A stretch of 64,000 nt of DNA from Morinoia aosen (lineage: Eukaryota; Arthropoda; Malacostraca; Amphipoda; Talitridae), in the NCBI GenBank assembly GCA_030386875.1, contig CM059575.1, positions 47,398,859-47,462,858 of the forward strand, in the 5' to 3' direction. How positions within the stretch are numbered: position 1 is the stretch's first letter; each line of letters opens with the position of its first letter. The notes beneath the pieces are model-generated. The model was not told the origin of the DNA, ran no database searches, and saw only the letters and a list, made by a program, of their open reading frames with translations. A program made the position numbers and the translations under genes. Shown here one piece after another: positions 1 through 11,772 of this stretch.

Positions 1-3000
1 CTTTTCTTTCATTTCGCCTTTTTCTTATTTCAAATAAAAGGGGGTTGACTAGTTCTTATAACAATGTGAGGGTTGTTTTGAAAGTACTTTTCAGCTTCCA
101 AGAAAATCACTAAATTAAATTTGCAACGATGCATAATAATATTGTTCGAGCGACTGAAATTGTTTGATGTTGAAAAATGGGATCTAGAGCCAAATAAGTT
201 CAATTATTTGTGTAATTATCTTCCAGCTGATGATACCAATCAATTTCATATGCATTTATATACATGTTTCGTATCTTCATCTGAAAGATTAATTTAGGGA
301 AAATGTAAGAGAAGAATTGAATTGAGAATTATTGAAAAATAAATGTCTGATTAGTATTTTTCGTTTGGAAAAAGTATTAACGTGATAATTTGTTATAGAA
401 TTTCTTTCATCTTCAGTGAACTGCTCAAATATTAAAACAAATAATTAAAGATACTGATACGTTTCCTTCACCTAAATTTGATGAATTCGTTAGTAAAAAA
501 TTCCACCGGCACTACAATAACAAATCTGTCACACTACGGAACTAAAAAGTTCAATGGTCGATAAATCCTGAGAAGAGTCTGTGGGTATTTAAAATTTTCT
601 AAGTCCTGGAGTGTAAAGAACTTCGTGGTTCATTGGGTGCGTAGAGGGTATTCGAAAACGCGCAGGCTTATCCAAACGGTTTCTGTAGCAATATGATACA
701 AACACGCTGAGGATCTAGCTCTAAAAACACTGTTAATTGCACTTCAATTTCGCCAATTTTCCCTATTATGCTTTTTTAATAAACCAAGTATACACAATCG
801 ACGAAAACACTAAAACCTATCATATATACAAAATGAAATTAGGGATTATTGCACGGTATGAAATAGTTTATGACACATTAACAAAACCTTAAAACCTTAC
901 CGAATTATTAGCTCCTTTCGACATGCTCTTCCGTGGCTAGACAACAAGGGAAAGACCTAGAGCCCGCACAGATTTTAGCTTGCAATAGACCAAGATAAAG
1001 CCCGGACTAAATGCGCCTACCGCACGCGCATGAGCTTCGCTAGCATGGAGTTTGCTTAACATCGTACAAAAAGTTAGGTCCATATTAAACGGATGCTTGA
1101 GATGGGCTCCCGTGGAAGCTAACATATCTTTGTGAAGCCAAGAACAGAAATTTATAATTTATTTTGTTTCGACTCCATTGCTTGAAGCCTGATGGTCTGA
1201 AATTCTGTTGCTCAAAAAACAAATCAAAGCTCAAGTTCTTCATCGTTTAACGCATGCTTTCAAAATACAGTAGAAATAACGGCATTATAAATTGGATGTC
1301 GAAATTATTTTAATTGAATGAAACAAAATCTCATCGCAAATAAATTACTGAAGACCTTGTAAGGCCTGTGCTAATTACAATTTATGACAGCGGACTGAAA
1401 TTAACCCACGCCACAAACTTTGTTTTGAATGAATTAGTTTACGATCCCTGTCTCTGAATTGCAAGGCGGTACACGTGTGATGTGTTAACTACGTCAAAAT
1501 AATGCTCCTTTTCTGTTCCTTCTGCCGGAAGGAAAAATTAATCTTGAACGGAAAATGAAAAGTAATTTATAGACTTTTACAGAATTATTGTTTCAGGTTT
1601 GACTGGAAAAAAACGTTTAATTGTGTATTATAATACCAACTTGAGGAATTCATTTATGTTGTAAGGTTTGAATTCAAGGTTTTAAAATTCGAACGAGTTT
1701 CAGTTTTGCAATTTTTCTTATTTATGAATAAATTAAATGAAAATTGTGGTGTGAATAGGTACCTTCTTTGATGCCAGGTGTCAGTCTTTTGTTTGTGAGG
1801 AGATAGTAATTTCTAGGTCACACCTCTCGGAGCCCCACTTTCTCTTTTTGGTTTTGGTTTCTGAGGCAAAAGCAGTGCTTGAAGAATGTGGCACGATTTA
1901 TTATATCATAGTGAGCATTTTACCTAGTCTTAGACATTTTCCTGCGAGCTAATTCCCACGTTCGAAATCAGACATTTTATGAAATTTGAGTGGATGTATG
2001 TCAATCATTTCGTTCTGCTAGTGGAGAGAATTAAAATGTGAAAAATATGGTGATTTGTAAAAAAATGAAAACATCTTGAACGTCCGCTCGGAGTGAATCT
2101 TCCTTCACTTTATTTTACTCGCCAGTTTGTTGGAGAGACCAAAACAAGCATAGTGATATGACTAGCACACTTTGAATTGGTTTGAGTATCAGTGACATAA
2201 AGTTTGAGGGCAGTGATAACTAAAAAGGAGTTTCATTCAATATAATTTGTGATTCAACGTATAAATGTTCATTTCCCTTTCTATAGAATTATTCTCTTTC
2301 ATGCTGACACTCATTCGTATTTTTTACCGTATGCCCTACACAAACTTTGAGAAATTATTGTACAAACCCATCTTTTATCAAGCTATTTATGAAGTTTTTC
2401 GTAAGGAGTTTGTAAATGTTATATAATCACAATCATAAAAAATATGAACCAACAAAATTTTTTAGTTTATCTCGATAAATTTACCCGCTTAACAACATTT
2501 ATGTGAACAACACAAAAGAAGCACTGGAGAGTCAATGAAATTCTGGCATATTACAAAAAAAGGAAATTTTGCAGCAAACTATACATGGTTTTCGTTTCAA
2601 AATTTGGTAGCTTAATGCAAACACTCTCAGAGTTCCAAAAGACCCATTAGTCGTTCATCGTTTTTCGTCTACTGCTAGCTAATTTTTGAAAGAATAAATT
2701 TCAAGATTCTAGCTTGCATTATCAATAAGTGTCACATCTACGAAAGGAAAAAGCATCGAACTTGTATCAATATGTGCTCAGGGAGCTAAGACTGGAAAAG
2801 GATCAAATCAATAAGCCTATGCAATCATCCAAGCAGACATCAAAGTCAGCAGTTCATTAGAATGATGAATGACATTCGCGATTAAATATTGATCAACAGC
2901 TCCGTTTCATGTCGTCAATATTCAGAACTTATATTTAATGCTACCTCTCTACAGTATATTCCTGTTATCATAACTGAATGCTTAGAACATTTAGGCCTCC

Positions 3001-3180
3001 TATCTCTTGTATGTGTGCATGTTCAATCTTTTGGAAAAATATTTTTGTTGCATCACGGACAACACTGACCGTAATATTTCTTCAAATTCAGAAAAAATGG
3101 ACAATTGAAATAGCCCAGTTATCAATTAATTTTTTGTTAAAAATGTATAGGAAATTTTGATAAGATTGATAGTGTGCATC
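1..3180. other. AT-rich stretch with no supported feature
   Basis: I see no recognisable gene, RNA gene or clear repeat here. The longest open frames are about 60 codons and have no recognisable motif. Base composition is AT-rich with frequent homopolymer runs, as in the intergenic or intronic DNA of a large insect genome. Confidence 0.6.
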
Positions 3181-3260
3181 ATGCAGTTAGTGTAGCGGTT
3201 GAGTTAAGGTAGCTGGAAATTTAGGACTGTGGTATCAGACTTCGAGTATATCTCACTTTT
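3181..3260 (+). repeat. Degenerate tRNA-derived SINE-like sequence
   Basis: Positions 3188-3198 (TAGTGTAGCGG) resemble the A box of a tRNA-type pol III promoter, and about 40 bases further on 3239-3247 (ACTTCGAGT) resembles a decayed B box. A T-rich run follows. The spacing fits a tRNA-derived SINE head, but no cloverleaf with a convincing anticodon stem can be folded. A chance match is possible. Confidence 0.3.
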
Positions 3261-4061
3261 TTTAAGATAAGGCTGTACATTAGTGAATTATGAACCAAAG
3301 ATTTGTCCAGGTCATATATGAGACTCCACGACATAATTTCTCAGTGTTACCACTGATGATATTACACAGTATTGGCGTCCAAAAAGCTCGTGCATTTCGA
3401 TTTGTTCAGCAAAACAAAGATTCGACTGAGCAAGACTTTTCCATTCAATGAGAAATTGAGTCGTTTGAGATTGATGTTTGCAATTGCAACAGCTCGTCGT
3501 AAGACCGAGTTTCATCGATGGAAAACACGAACAGAAACAGTCCCGTCCAATAACATGGACAGGACAGGGAAGATCCAGTGCATCATCTCGATTGTTTGGC
3601 AATTCTGAGCCTGGACTTCGCGTGGCTTGCTCACTACAGCAGACGGAGCTGATCGACAGAAAATCAAATATCACCGATACTTGGTCGTGAATGATAAGCT
3701 ATAGGCTATAGTTAATTTAGTTTAAGAAAAATAGGGTAAAATTGCACTTGAAGAATTTTATTAATGATTCGGGATGGCAACTAAGCACTGCACCTACTAA
3801 TTTCAAGTGCAGGGATCATCAATTGACCATGACACGAACGCAGGGCTGGGACTTAAGAAATATCTTAAATGTTTTTGTATGTTCTAAAATTTCAATAACA
3901 AATATTTATCATTCTAACATACCCTCACAGACAGTAAATTCTGTTTAACCTAAAAAGTGTCTAATAACCGAAATTGTTTTACCCAGAAGGAGATTTTTTT
4001 TAATTGAACTTAAATTTGGTAATTGGGAACAGCTCTGAAATTAACTACTCGATATCTTTCG
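3261..4061. other. Unassigned stretch with overlapping short open frames
   Basis: This is somewhat GC-richer between 3370 and 3690, where both strands are open for 70 to 120 codons. The longest frame is 3312-3674 on the minus strand. None of the translations shows a domain, motif or signal peptide I recognise. Open frames on both strands at once argue for composition rather than coding. It may be an old transposon remnant. Confidence 0.4.
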
Positions 4062-4635
4062 CGGCGTGTCCGCTAAAATAGACGCCGATGTAAAAATGCT
4101 GTAGTTTGCAAAATATTAGTGCTAGAAGGCTGAAATAGGTTTCATTGAAAGAGCGAGATTTAAAGTTTCATTTTACATCAATAAATTCTTCTGTCTGGCA
4201 TGCCAACAAAATCTAAATAAGAATTATTAAGATGGTAAGGATTTTAATTAACGATGAAAGAACTAAATCTGTAAGAAAATTGTTACTGAGACAAAGCTTA
4301 AGAAGCGACTGTTTATTTTGTTCATAAAAATATCTTCATTTGAAACCACATAAAATGTAATGTCATCAATAAATCTCCTGCGAGTTAACGATCGAAGCTT
4401 ATTATTTTACTGCAGAATAAAAACATAAGCTGTTCTAATAAAATATTGTTGGAGAACCTACTTCGTAGGGAAGAATGTCACGTTTAATTGAAAGGTATGA
4501 AAAATAAACATAATAACCATGAAAATACAACTTCAAATCCAGTTATTTTCAATGAAACCTATTTCAGCCTTCTAGTATTAATATTTTACAAGCTACAGCA
4601 TTTCTAAATCGTGTACTATTTCAGCGGACACCTTG
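4062..4635. mobile_element. MITE-like element with about 120-bp terminal inverted repeats
   Basis: The left end (4062 to about 4180) and the reverse complement of the right end (about 4515 to 4635) match closely. Both run GTGTCCGCT.AAATAG, then ATGCTGTAG, then a shared stretch ending in GGCTGAAATAGGTTTCATTG. The right end reads GACACCTTG followed by TA, so the terminus is CAAGGTGTCC flanked by TA. The left terminus is eroded. The roughly 330 bp between the arms has no open frame, so this is a non-autonomous element. The terminal bases resemble those of the DUF4817-type transposon at 55265-56360 (CAGGGTGTCC), so mobilisation by that type of transposase is a reasonable inference but not shown. 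Confidence 0.75.
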
Positions 4636-7600
4636 TAAAAATAGATGGCCTTTGATTACGTAACAGTCCACTAGTGCTTCAAGTCACAATCGCTCTGAAG
4701 CTTTGAATGGTGATGATTCATTGCCAAGAGTCAGTTTGCATGATCCAGCGCATAGACTTCCCGTGGCTTACAAAACGTCGAGCTCGAAAAAATAATTATT
4801 TTTAATAACCTTACGCAAGATCGCAGCCCTGTTCTCACTGATCAGCGTTGCAATGTAATTGGCAGTGGTCACAATCGTTTCAAGTTTATTATCTCAAACC
4901 TATATGACCAAAAAAATTGAAAATAGCCAATTCAAAAAGTTACTCGTGAAACATGTGGGCAACCTAATAATGTTGTGCACCTTTTTGGATCGAGATAGCT
5001 ATCTAGGAAAAGAAAAAATTACAGAGAAGATCCTTCGAGAAAATTCGCTGATTGCCCTTGCGCAAAAAAAGGGTACAACTGTAAAATCTGTCCTACACAA
5101 ACAGACTGTGAAATGGAGTTAGCGACCAGCTGAAACTGTCGTGCATTATCTTTTCACATCCATTGCATTTATTATTTGGCTCTGTAATCGTAATATATCG
5201 ATAAATCAATATGCATGCGCTAATTTTGTTTATTTTCACTTTAAACAATTAGGAATATTATCCTAGGATCACTACAATATAAAAAATAATAATAAATAAC
5301 ACTTTGAAATATATTCTGCGTTAAGACTTCAACACGACATGGAAAAGAATAAGTATGGAACTTCAGATTTCTAAAGGCTTATAACAAGTAGTTAGCTGAT
5401 TCCTAGAAAGTAGTTAGTTGATAAATAGTCCTAGGAAAACTTTCAAGTCATAAAAAATTTCACACAAAATTTTTAGCAATAATAAATTGTAGGAATTGGT
5501 CGCAATCGAAGACGGGGAATTAGAAGAACTTAAAGATCTCATCTTTTAGAGGCTTTTTGCAGCACTACGATACTAGATACGAATGCAAGATTTGCATGCT
5601 GAAAGGTTTGTAATGACGATTGTACTGCTCGTTCGTCCCTTATCTAATTTGTATCAGGTGCGTCGTGGACTACAATATTCAAAAGTTTTTGCTGAATGGT
5701 CTCGTAATAATTGCTACAGCCAACAAAAGTCCGGAAAATTAATTATTGGTACGAGGTGCAAAGAGAAAATTGAAAAGCAATATGTCAGGGCTTAACTGGT
5801 TGCTTACTCAGCTTTTATAAAAGAAAACTAAAAGAGGAAAGAAATGGAAACTAAAAAGATGATCAGTTAAGCCCAGTTGAATATCAGTACTTTTTTTGGA
5901 ATGTAACGAGCACGTTCGGAAGGCATTATTCTTAAGATATTTCGAAAGAGAAGGTAAATTACGCGACTATCAATTGTCAAGGATATTAAATTCCTCCACT
6001 GTAAGAAACTAAAATATGATTCAGAGCTACCTGAGAAAACACGTTGAAGACTTTGGAGAAGAATTTTAAACTCTTATTTGATACAACATCAAGGCGAATT
6101 TCTAAGCATCGATAGAAGCTCGTTAAATACGCAAAAATTAATAAGTGCGTGGAATATTTCAAGAATACCATGGACAGCACTCTAGACTAATTTTCCGACT
6201 CCTCTCAGTTTTTACAGATGCAGAAAAATTATGTACATAGTGAATGAATTGAATATGATAGGTAATTGATGAAACTAGAAACTAATTTTTCTGCTCCTCT
6301 CAATTTTGATACCAGTTCAGGGAAAATGTGTATTTATGTATGTACATGTACAGTATGTAATTCGGAAACTGTAAATTTGGGCGACCTTAGAAAATTAATT
6401 GAATGTTCAAAACATTTGGGGTGCGTTTTCGACATTGTGAGTTCACATGTGACGTCATCGTGATATCTGCTGGCTGTTGCATACACCGGGTTTTTTCATC
6501 TGACGCTTGATTTTTTACAAAATTCAAGATGTTGATAAATCACTTTTTGAAGGAACCTTCTGGAAATTGGGACAAATAGGTCTCATATTTTTTGAATATT
6601 ATTTAGTAAAAAAAGGTTCAGCTTCTATTGATGAAGTGCAGAAAATTTTAAAAGCTTTCAGGTGTTGATTTTCGTCATTTATACGTACATATATGTACAC
6701 ATCATTCACGTGTGATGGGAGGGCTTAAATACACAGTAAAATTTTAGCACACTGATTTTCCAAAAAACATTAAGTGTAGTGTGCTGGGCTTGCTAGGCTG
6801 GGTGAAATTTAATCTTTTGCTTCCACCTCCAAGATTTTTATTGTGAATCATTTAATTCAATGGAAAAACGGCTCAGAGTATGGACTACTTTCTTCTGACT
6901 AAATCAAAATACAGGTCTTCAGATTTGATTCCTCCACATAGTTTGGTATTTGAAGCGAAAACAGATATATATCGCTCATGTAAGACGTCGCACGAGGATG
7001 CAGAATAGCGCTCCAGGCCACAGATGTGTTTGTGCGAGAAAGCGTCTGAAAAACAATTTTAAAGAGCGCGTAAGGAGCGAGTCTTGGAAGAGTTGGGCAT
7101 GCAGTGGAGTGGCCTCCCAAGAACTCCTACCTTACGCCGTGTATTTTCTTTTTTCGGAGGCTTCTTGAAAGGTCATTTATTCAAGACGCTTCTTAAAATA
7201 TCCGTGACTAAATCCTGGTAAGCATCAACATTCTTAAGCACAATCCTGAGCTAATAACAAAAAGTAAAAAGCAAAATAGAAGAGAGCTTCCAAAAATTTC
7301 TTGAAAACATTGGCGGTCGAAGTACGGAATCCCAATGAACGAGAATGACTGACGGGAATTCTGTCGATAAATTAATGTAGTTGTGGAAATTTACCATTCC
7401 CAATATCTAAATAAAAAAATGAGCGATATCTGTTTGATTTTATAGCCCAAAGCGTAACGTAGGAATGAATTCAGAGATGTCATATCTTACGCGTATCAAA
7501 AAGTAATGGCCCTCACTTTGATTACCATTGTGTTTGAACTCAACAGTCGTCAATAAAAAGCTTGCAGCTAAGAATTAAAAAATAATTTTCATAGTAATTA

Positions 7601-8142
7601 ATGAAATAGACGCGAATAACATAATTTTTGTCAACACTCTGTAAGATAACATGATGTAATAATTGTCATTTAATAACGTACTATAAATTACGAAATAGAA
7701 TATGCATTCTCAAAATAAATTCATTCTCCTATATTCTCCATCTGAACGCCAATCTCTGTGGGTGAGAACCGCTTGTGACTGTCATAGAGAATCTGAAATT
7801 GTATTCGCCTATCACGATAAACTGATTACGTAATCGATGACATCCAAAGCGACCTTGGGGACCTGCGAGTTTCAGTCTGTCAAGTTCAATGCTGGCGTAC
7901 TTGCATGCAATTGTAGCAAGGTTAAGTGATATCTGAAATTGTATCTGAAATGCCAAACTCCAAATAATGCCTCCTGTGACTTGAGTTGGGAAAGACGTTC
8001 CAATCAGTTAATGAACTAAAGATCAAACCGTTGCTATGAAAATACGCCCTGAAGAGCTACAGACGTATTTTTTCTCGTGGATTCTAGTGTACCTCCTTAT
8101 TACCTAGTTTTGTTTATTTCTAACCGAAGCAACAGATAAGAT
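4636..8142. other. AT-rich stretch with no supported feature
   Basis: I find no gene or confident repeat. Several open frames of 60 to 87 codons occur (for example 4859-5122 plus and 7729-7956 minus), but all lack recognisable motifs and splice-supported context. I treat them as chance. Confidence 0.55.
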
Positions 8143-8146
8143 TTAA

Positions 8147-9267
8147 GGGGGTCAATCAAGCGATTTTTAAATTTTGAACCGATGGTCTAAAATTTGGCTA
8201 TTATATGTATATGTTGAAAATGAACATATTTTAGTCGCGTAACTTTCCGATTTAGGTCTTATTTTTCATTAAAAAATACGGAATATTAGTTTTTTGCTAC
8301 ATTTTTATGGATATTTCAAAAGTATAGAAGTCATTGAGTTTTTATCCTAGAACAAAACCAAAGACAGTTTAAGAATCCTTGAAGCATTGCAAACAAAATT
8401 ACGGTCTCAAATTTTCCATTTGAAAGTTTTGGTTTTTTTATTTGCAATATATGATCATTAACTAAATATACTCGTTCCCAAATTTTGGGTTTTGAGCTAT
8501 GCAAAAAAAAATTATATGTACAATTGGTAAACAAGGGACCGTAACTTTGTCAGGAATGTTCCAAGGATTCTAAAACTTTCTTGTTTTTCCTAGCATAAAA
8601 ACTCACTGACTTCTATTCCTTTGAATGTTGAAAATAATGGTTGTTAGTAATAAGCCATAAATATTTTCTTGTCTAAACTGTAATATAATGGACAATTTAT
8701 GTAATGGAATGCTGTTTTCATTTTTATTTCAATAATCTCCATGCATAACTTCTCATTCACACTGTGAATTGTAATTTACAAAAAAAAATTATTTATAAAC
8801 ATCATGAACTTTTATATTTGTAGTCTGATTCTTATGAAATTTGACTGTAATATGAAATTCTTAAAAAGAAATACAATCTTGTCCATTCATTTTTTCGATT
8901 CAGGCCTTAGTTTTTTGAAAGAATTGACATATTCGTTGTTCAGTTCATTTTTATTGATGTTTCAAAGGAAAAGAACTCATTGAGCTTTTATGCTGGAACA
9001 AAACCAAAGACAGTTTTAGAATCCTTGTAGCATTGTAAAAAAAGTTACTCTTTAAAATTTTCAATTTCCCGTTTTGTTTTGTTTTCATATGGGGTCGAAA
9101 ATTCAGGATTTTTGGTCCCCTGACACCCCCCTGGGGGGGATCTAGTGTCTGTAGCGCCATGAAATTTTGGGACCGAATAGTCCAGCAGCTAAGGGTCCTT
9201 TTTCAACAACAACAAAATAAATGCTCATCGGACCGACAGGGGCCTGACAGGGGCCTGGATGACCCCT
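8147..9267. mobile_element. TTAA-flanked non-autonomous element, copy 1
   Basis: The element is flanked by TTAA on both sides (8143-8146 and 9268-9271). Its ends are short inverted repeats: GGGGGTCAATCA on the left, and AGGGGTCATCCA when the right end is reverse-complemented. Inside, the 20-mer AAACCAAAGACAGTTTTAGA and its flank recur as inverted and direct copies: near 8350 on plus, near 8560 on minus and near 9000 on plus. A core of about 250 bp (around 8660-8920) is shared with copies 2 and 3. Near the right end is a C-run/G-run palindrome (CCCCCCTGGGGGGGATCTA, 9125-9143), followed by two GACAGGGGCCTG repeats. There is no coding capacity. A TTAA target suggests piggyBac-type or similar mobilisation, but no transposase is present, so the superfamily is inferred. 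Confidence 0.75.
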
Positions 9268-9580
9268 TTAATACCGGTTTCAAATCGAGGGCTAAATTTT
9301 TGAAAAGCCTCATTTCGTATATGTAAAATAGTGATGTAAAACACGTCTTAAAATCAGCACGAGCAAGTGGTGTAAATAATAATTGGTCAAAATAATACCT
9401 GAGCAGTATGTCAACTAAGTAACTCAAGGGGAACATCTACCCAGAATAAAAAAAAATGGCGGTCACGTTTGTTGAATGGGAACTAGATCTCTGAAATTTG
9501 GCACACGTATGTATTTTTGATAGGGTTACAGGTGCGTACCCCAAACTTTTTTCAATTTTCGAGATGATTACTGAGATAAT

Positions 9581-9940
9581 GGGAAAAAATTGATGAAAAA
9601 ATATGGTATTTTCGAAAGTTATCTCCTCCGAACGTTTTCATCGTAGAGCAATGATTTAGGTTTCACTGAATGCGCAAAGAGTTGCTGCAAAGCTGAACGG
9701 AGAATGGATTCCAACTTCGTAAAGTTTTAGCTTCTGTGATATTACATTTTTTTTAAATGGCTATGGTTTTTTTCGTAGATTTTTCTGTGTAACTAAATAA
9801 GTACTAAAAATTTAGCATTGATTCTCCGCCCAGCTATGCAGCCACTTTTTGCGCATATAATGAAATATAAATCATTGCTCTACGATAATAACTTTCGGAG
9901 GAAATTGCTTTTGAAAATACCCTATTTTCCCATTTTCAAC
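9581..9940. repeat. Foldback repeat
   Basis: The left arm (about 9581-9711) and the right arm (about 9817-9940) are diverged inverted copies. The left reads CTCCTCCGAACGTTTTCATC then GTAGAGCAATGATTTA, while the right reads TAAATCATTGCTCTAC then GATAATAACTTTCGGAGG. The loop is about 105 bp. Upstream, 9493-9522 contains TGAAATTTGGCACACGTATG, which resembles the leading part of the TTAA-family copy at 28645. It may be a distant derivative of that family. No coding capacity is seen. Confidence 0.6.
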
Positions 9941-10166
9941 CCTTCAAAGAGAACATTTTTTAAAAAAAATTCCTTTTTTTCATGTGAAAGTCAAATTGCC
10001 TGGAAAAATTACCGCGGTTGATGTTCTGAAAGCTATCTGAACATGTGAATATCATTTCTTGTAAGTTTTTTGTTGTTCCTTCAAGGAACTTGTACCACAG
10101 GTATCAAGAAACGTTTGGAACTGGTATCATAGATACGTTTCACTTCTCCAAGAGCGCACGCTGCGG

Positions 10167-10650
10167 CTCCCTCCTCGACGCGCTCCTTCCCTTCACACCT
10201 TCGTTTCCCCCTCTTACAGAGCAAAGAACGTTGTGTAGCTCTTCTAGATTGTAAACTAAGGAGTTCTGTGTCGAATAGACTAATACAACATAATCCAGAT
10301 ATTCCTGGTTCATGTCTAATGAGTGACTGTCTGGCGCTACCAGCAGCATTCGATTCCACCCCTTTTCCCCTCTCATTTCCCCCTCGCACGAAGCACAGAA
10401 CGTTCTGAACCTTTAGCAGCTTGTAAAAAAGGACTTCTGTATTGAATAGAGCAATAAAACCACAAAAATGAACTTTCAGTGGCGTGCCATATGCACTTGC
10501 TGGTCGACGCTGGCTGCTGATTGGACCCCTCCACTCCCTTCTCAACCCAATTTCCCCCACTTAGATGTTCAGATCGTTCTGCAAATTTAACAGCTGGTGA
10601 AGTTAGCATATCTCTGATGAATAACGTAATAAAACAAGAACCAGGAGTTT
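10167..10650. repeat. Diverged tandem repeat, three units of about 170-190 bp
   Basis: Units begin near 10167, 10356 and 10526. Each has a pyrimidine-rich lead (CCCTTC..., TTTCCCCCTC), then a block like AGAGCAAAGAACGTTGTGTA, an interval, and a block like TCGAATAGACTAATACAACA. The counterparts in unit 2 are GAAGCACAGAACGTTCTGAA and TTGAATAGAGCAATAAAACC. Identity between units is moderate, so the duplication is old. Open frames on the minus strand (10081-10609) follow the repeat and are probably by-products of it. Confidence 0.55.
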
Positions 10651-10659
10651 TCCGGATTC

Positions 10660-11330
10660 AGGGTAAACGTTCCCCTCAAAGTGTGTGAGACGAATCACGT
10701 TTATTCAGAGCGAATAAAGATGCTCAGAATAGTTTATTTCAAACCAATAATAGGAGAATGTACATTTGCGTTGCAATGACTTAATTTTTAGAAATTTGGA
10801 GAGTTTCAGAATATAAGTTTGTACTTTTGCAGTTTTCTGAAGCTGAAATTTTACTAAATTTTCATCTTGAAATAATTCAAAAGTATGTTTTCGTAACACG
10901 AAGCATATCTCAACTTTGAAAATATTTACATACTGACTATTGAAAGTTTTTCTTGCAACGAGCGTTGTAGAAATACGAGAATAGCAGTTACGCGGTCGTG
11001 TTACACGTGCAGAACGCACAAACCAAGTACAATAACAAAAATTTTTGCAATGAAAGAACCTTACCAGTACGCACCTGTTCGATTTAAGGAAGTGCAGTAG
11101 CAGGATGGTTACACTTTGTGCACAGAGCAGTAGTAAGATGAAATTTGTTGGCGGCAATTTTTCAAGTTAACTGTAAAATACATTGAGGATGAGGCGTTCC
11201 CTATTTGATAAAAATATTTTGCTGATGGTCGCGTGGAATATATTGAAGAAAAAAAAGAGTGGTGTCTATAGAATTCGACACAAAGCTCCCTACAGATGCG
11301 CAGTGGAAACTTCACCTATGTCCACTCACG
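10660..11330. other. No supported feature
   Basis: The only notable thing is a 150-codon open frame on the minus strand at 10705-11157. It is cysteine- and phenylalanine-rich, has no recognisable domain, and sits in AT-rich DNA. I do not call it a gene. Confidence 0.4.
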
Positions 11331-11339
11331 AGAGATGCG

Positions 11340-11462
11340 CGTTGATTCGAAGATCTCCATGTCTGCACAATGCCATGTCTGCACAATACGAGGAGCTCCA
11401 TGTCTTAACTATGCCATGTCTGTACAATTCGAAGAGCACCATGTCTGCAAAATGCACTAAAA
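11340..11462. repeat. Short irregular tandem repeat (CCATGTCTGCACAAT motif)
   Basis: The motif CCATGTCTGYACAATNC occurs repeatedly, alternating with a GAGGAGCTCCATGTCTTAAC-like variant (GAAGAGCACCATGTCTGCAA in the next copy). This gives a composite period of about 58 bp made of unequal sub-units. It lies inside an open frame that has no other sign of being a gene. Confidence 0.6.
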
Positions 11463-11736
11463 AATATTTCCCATCAGGGAACCGAGCCAATGAAGACTGG
11501 AGAGAACAAGAAGTTGTACCGTCAAAATTACGATGGAAGTAACATTCATCCATACATAGCTGATTCAGTATATCTTGTTTCGGTGAAGGCCTATTCAATT
11601 TATCAGGCGCTTAACTTCTGTGATTTAGGAACTACATTTAGCTGTAGATCTCCGCCACTCACTGTGGAAGTGGACGCTGTAATTTAACATCACTATGTTA
11701 GGATGTAATGTAATATGCGTAATATATGTAATATGA

Positions 11737-11738
<2 letters not shown>

Positions 11739-11769
<31 letters not shown>
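11739..11769. repeat. (TA)n microsatellite
   Basis: An uninterrupted run of TA dinucleotides of about 30 bp, next to a GTAATATATGTAATATGATG-like cryptic repeat on its left. Confidence 0.95.

Positions 11770-11772
<3 letters not shown>

Noticed and set aside
3312..3674. 120-codon minus frame overlapping two plus frames
   Set aside because: Open on both strands at once and not recognisable; noted only as an unassigned stretch.
10705..11157. 150-codon open frame on the minus strand
   Set aside because: No domain or motif, composition follows the AT-rich DNA, and no promoter or splice context. Long frames arise by chance at this rate in 64 kb on six frames.
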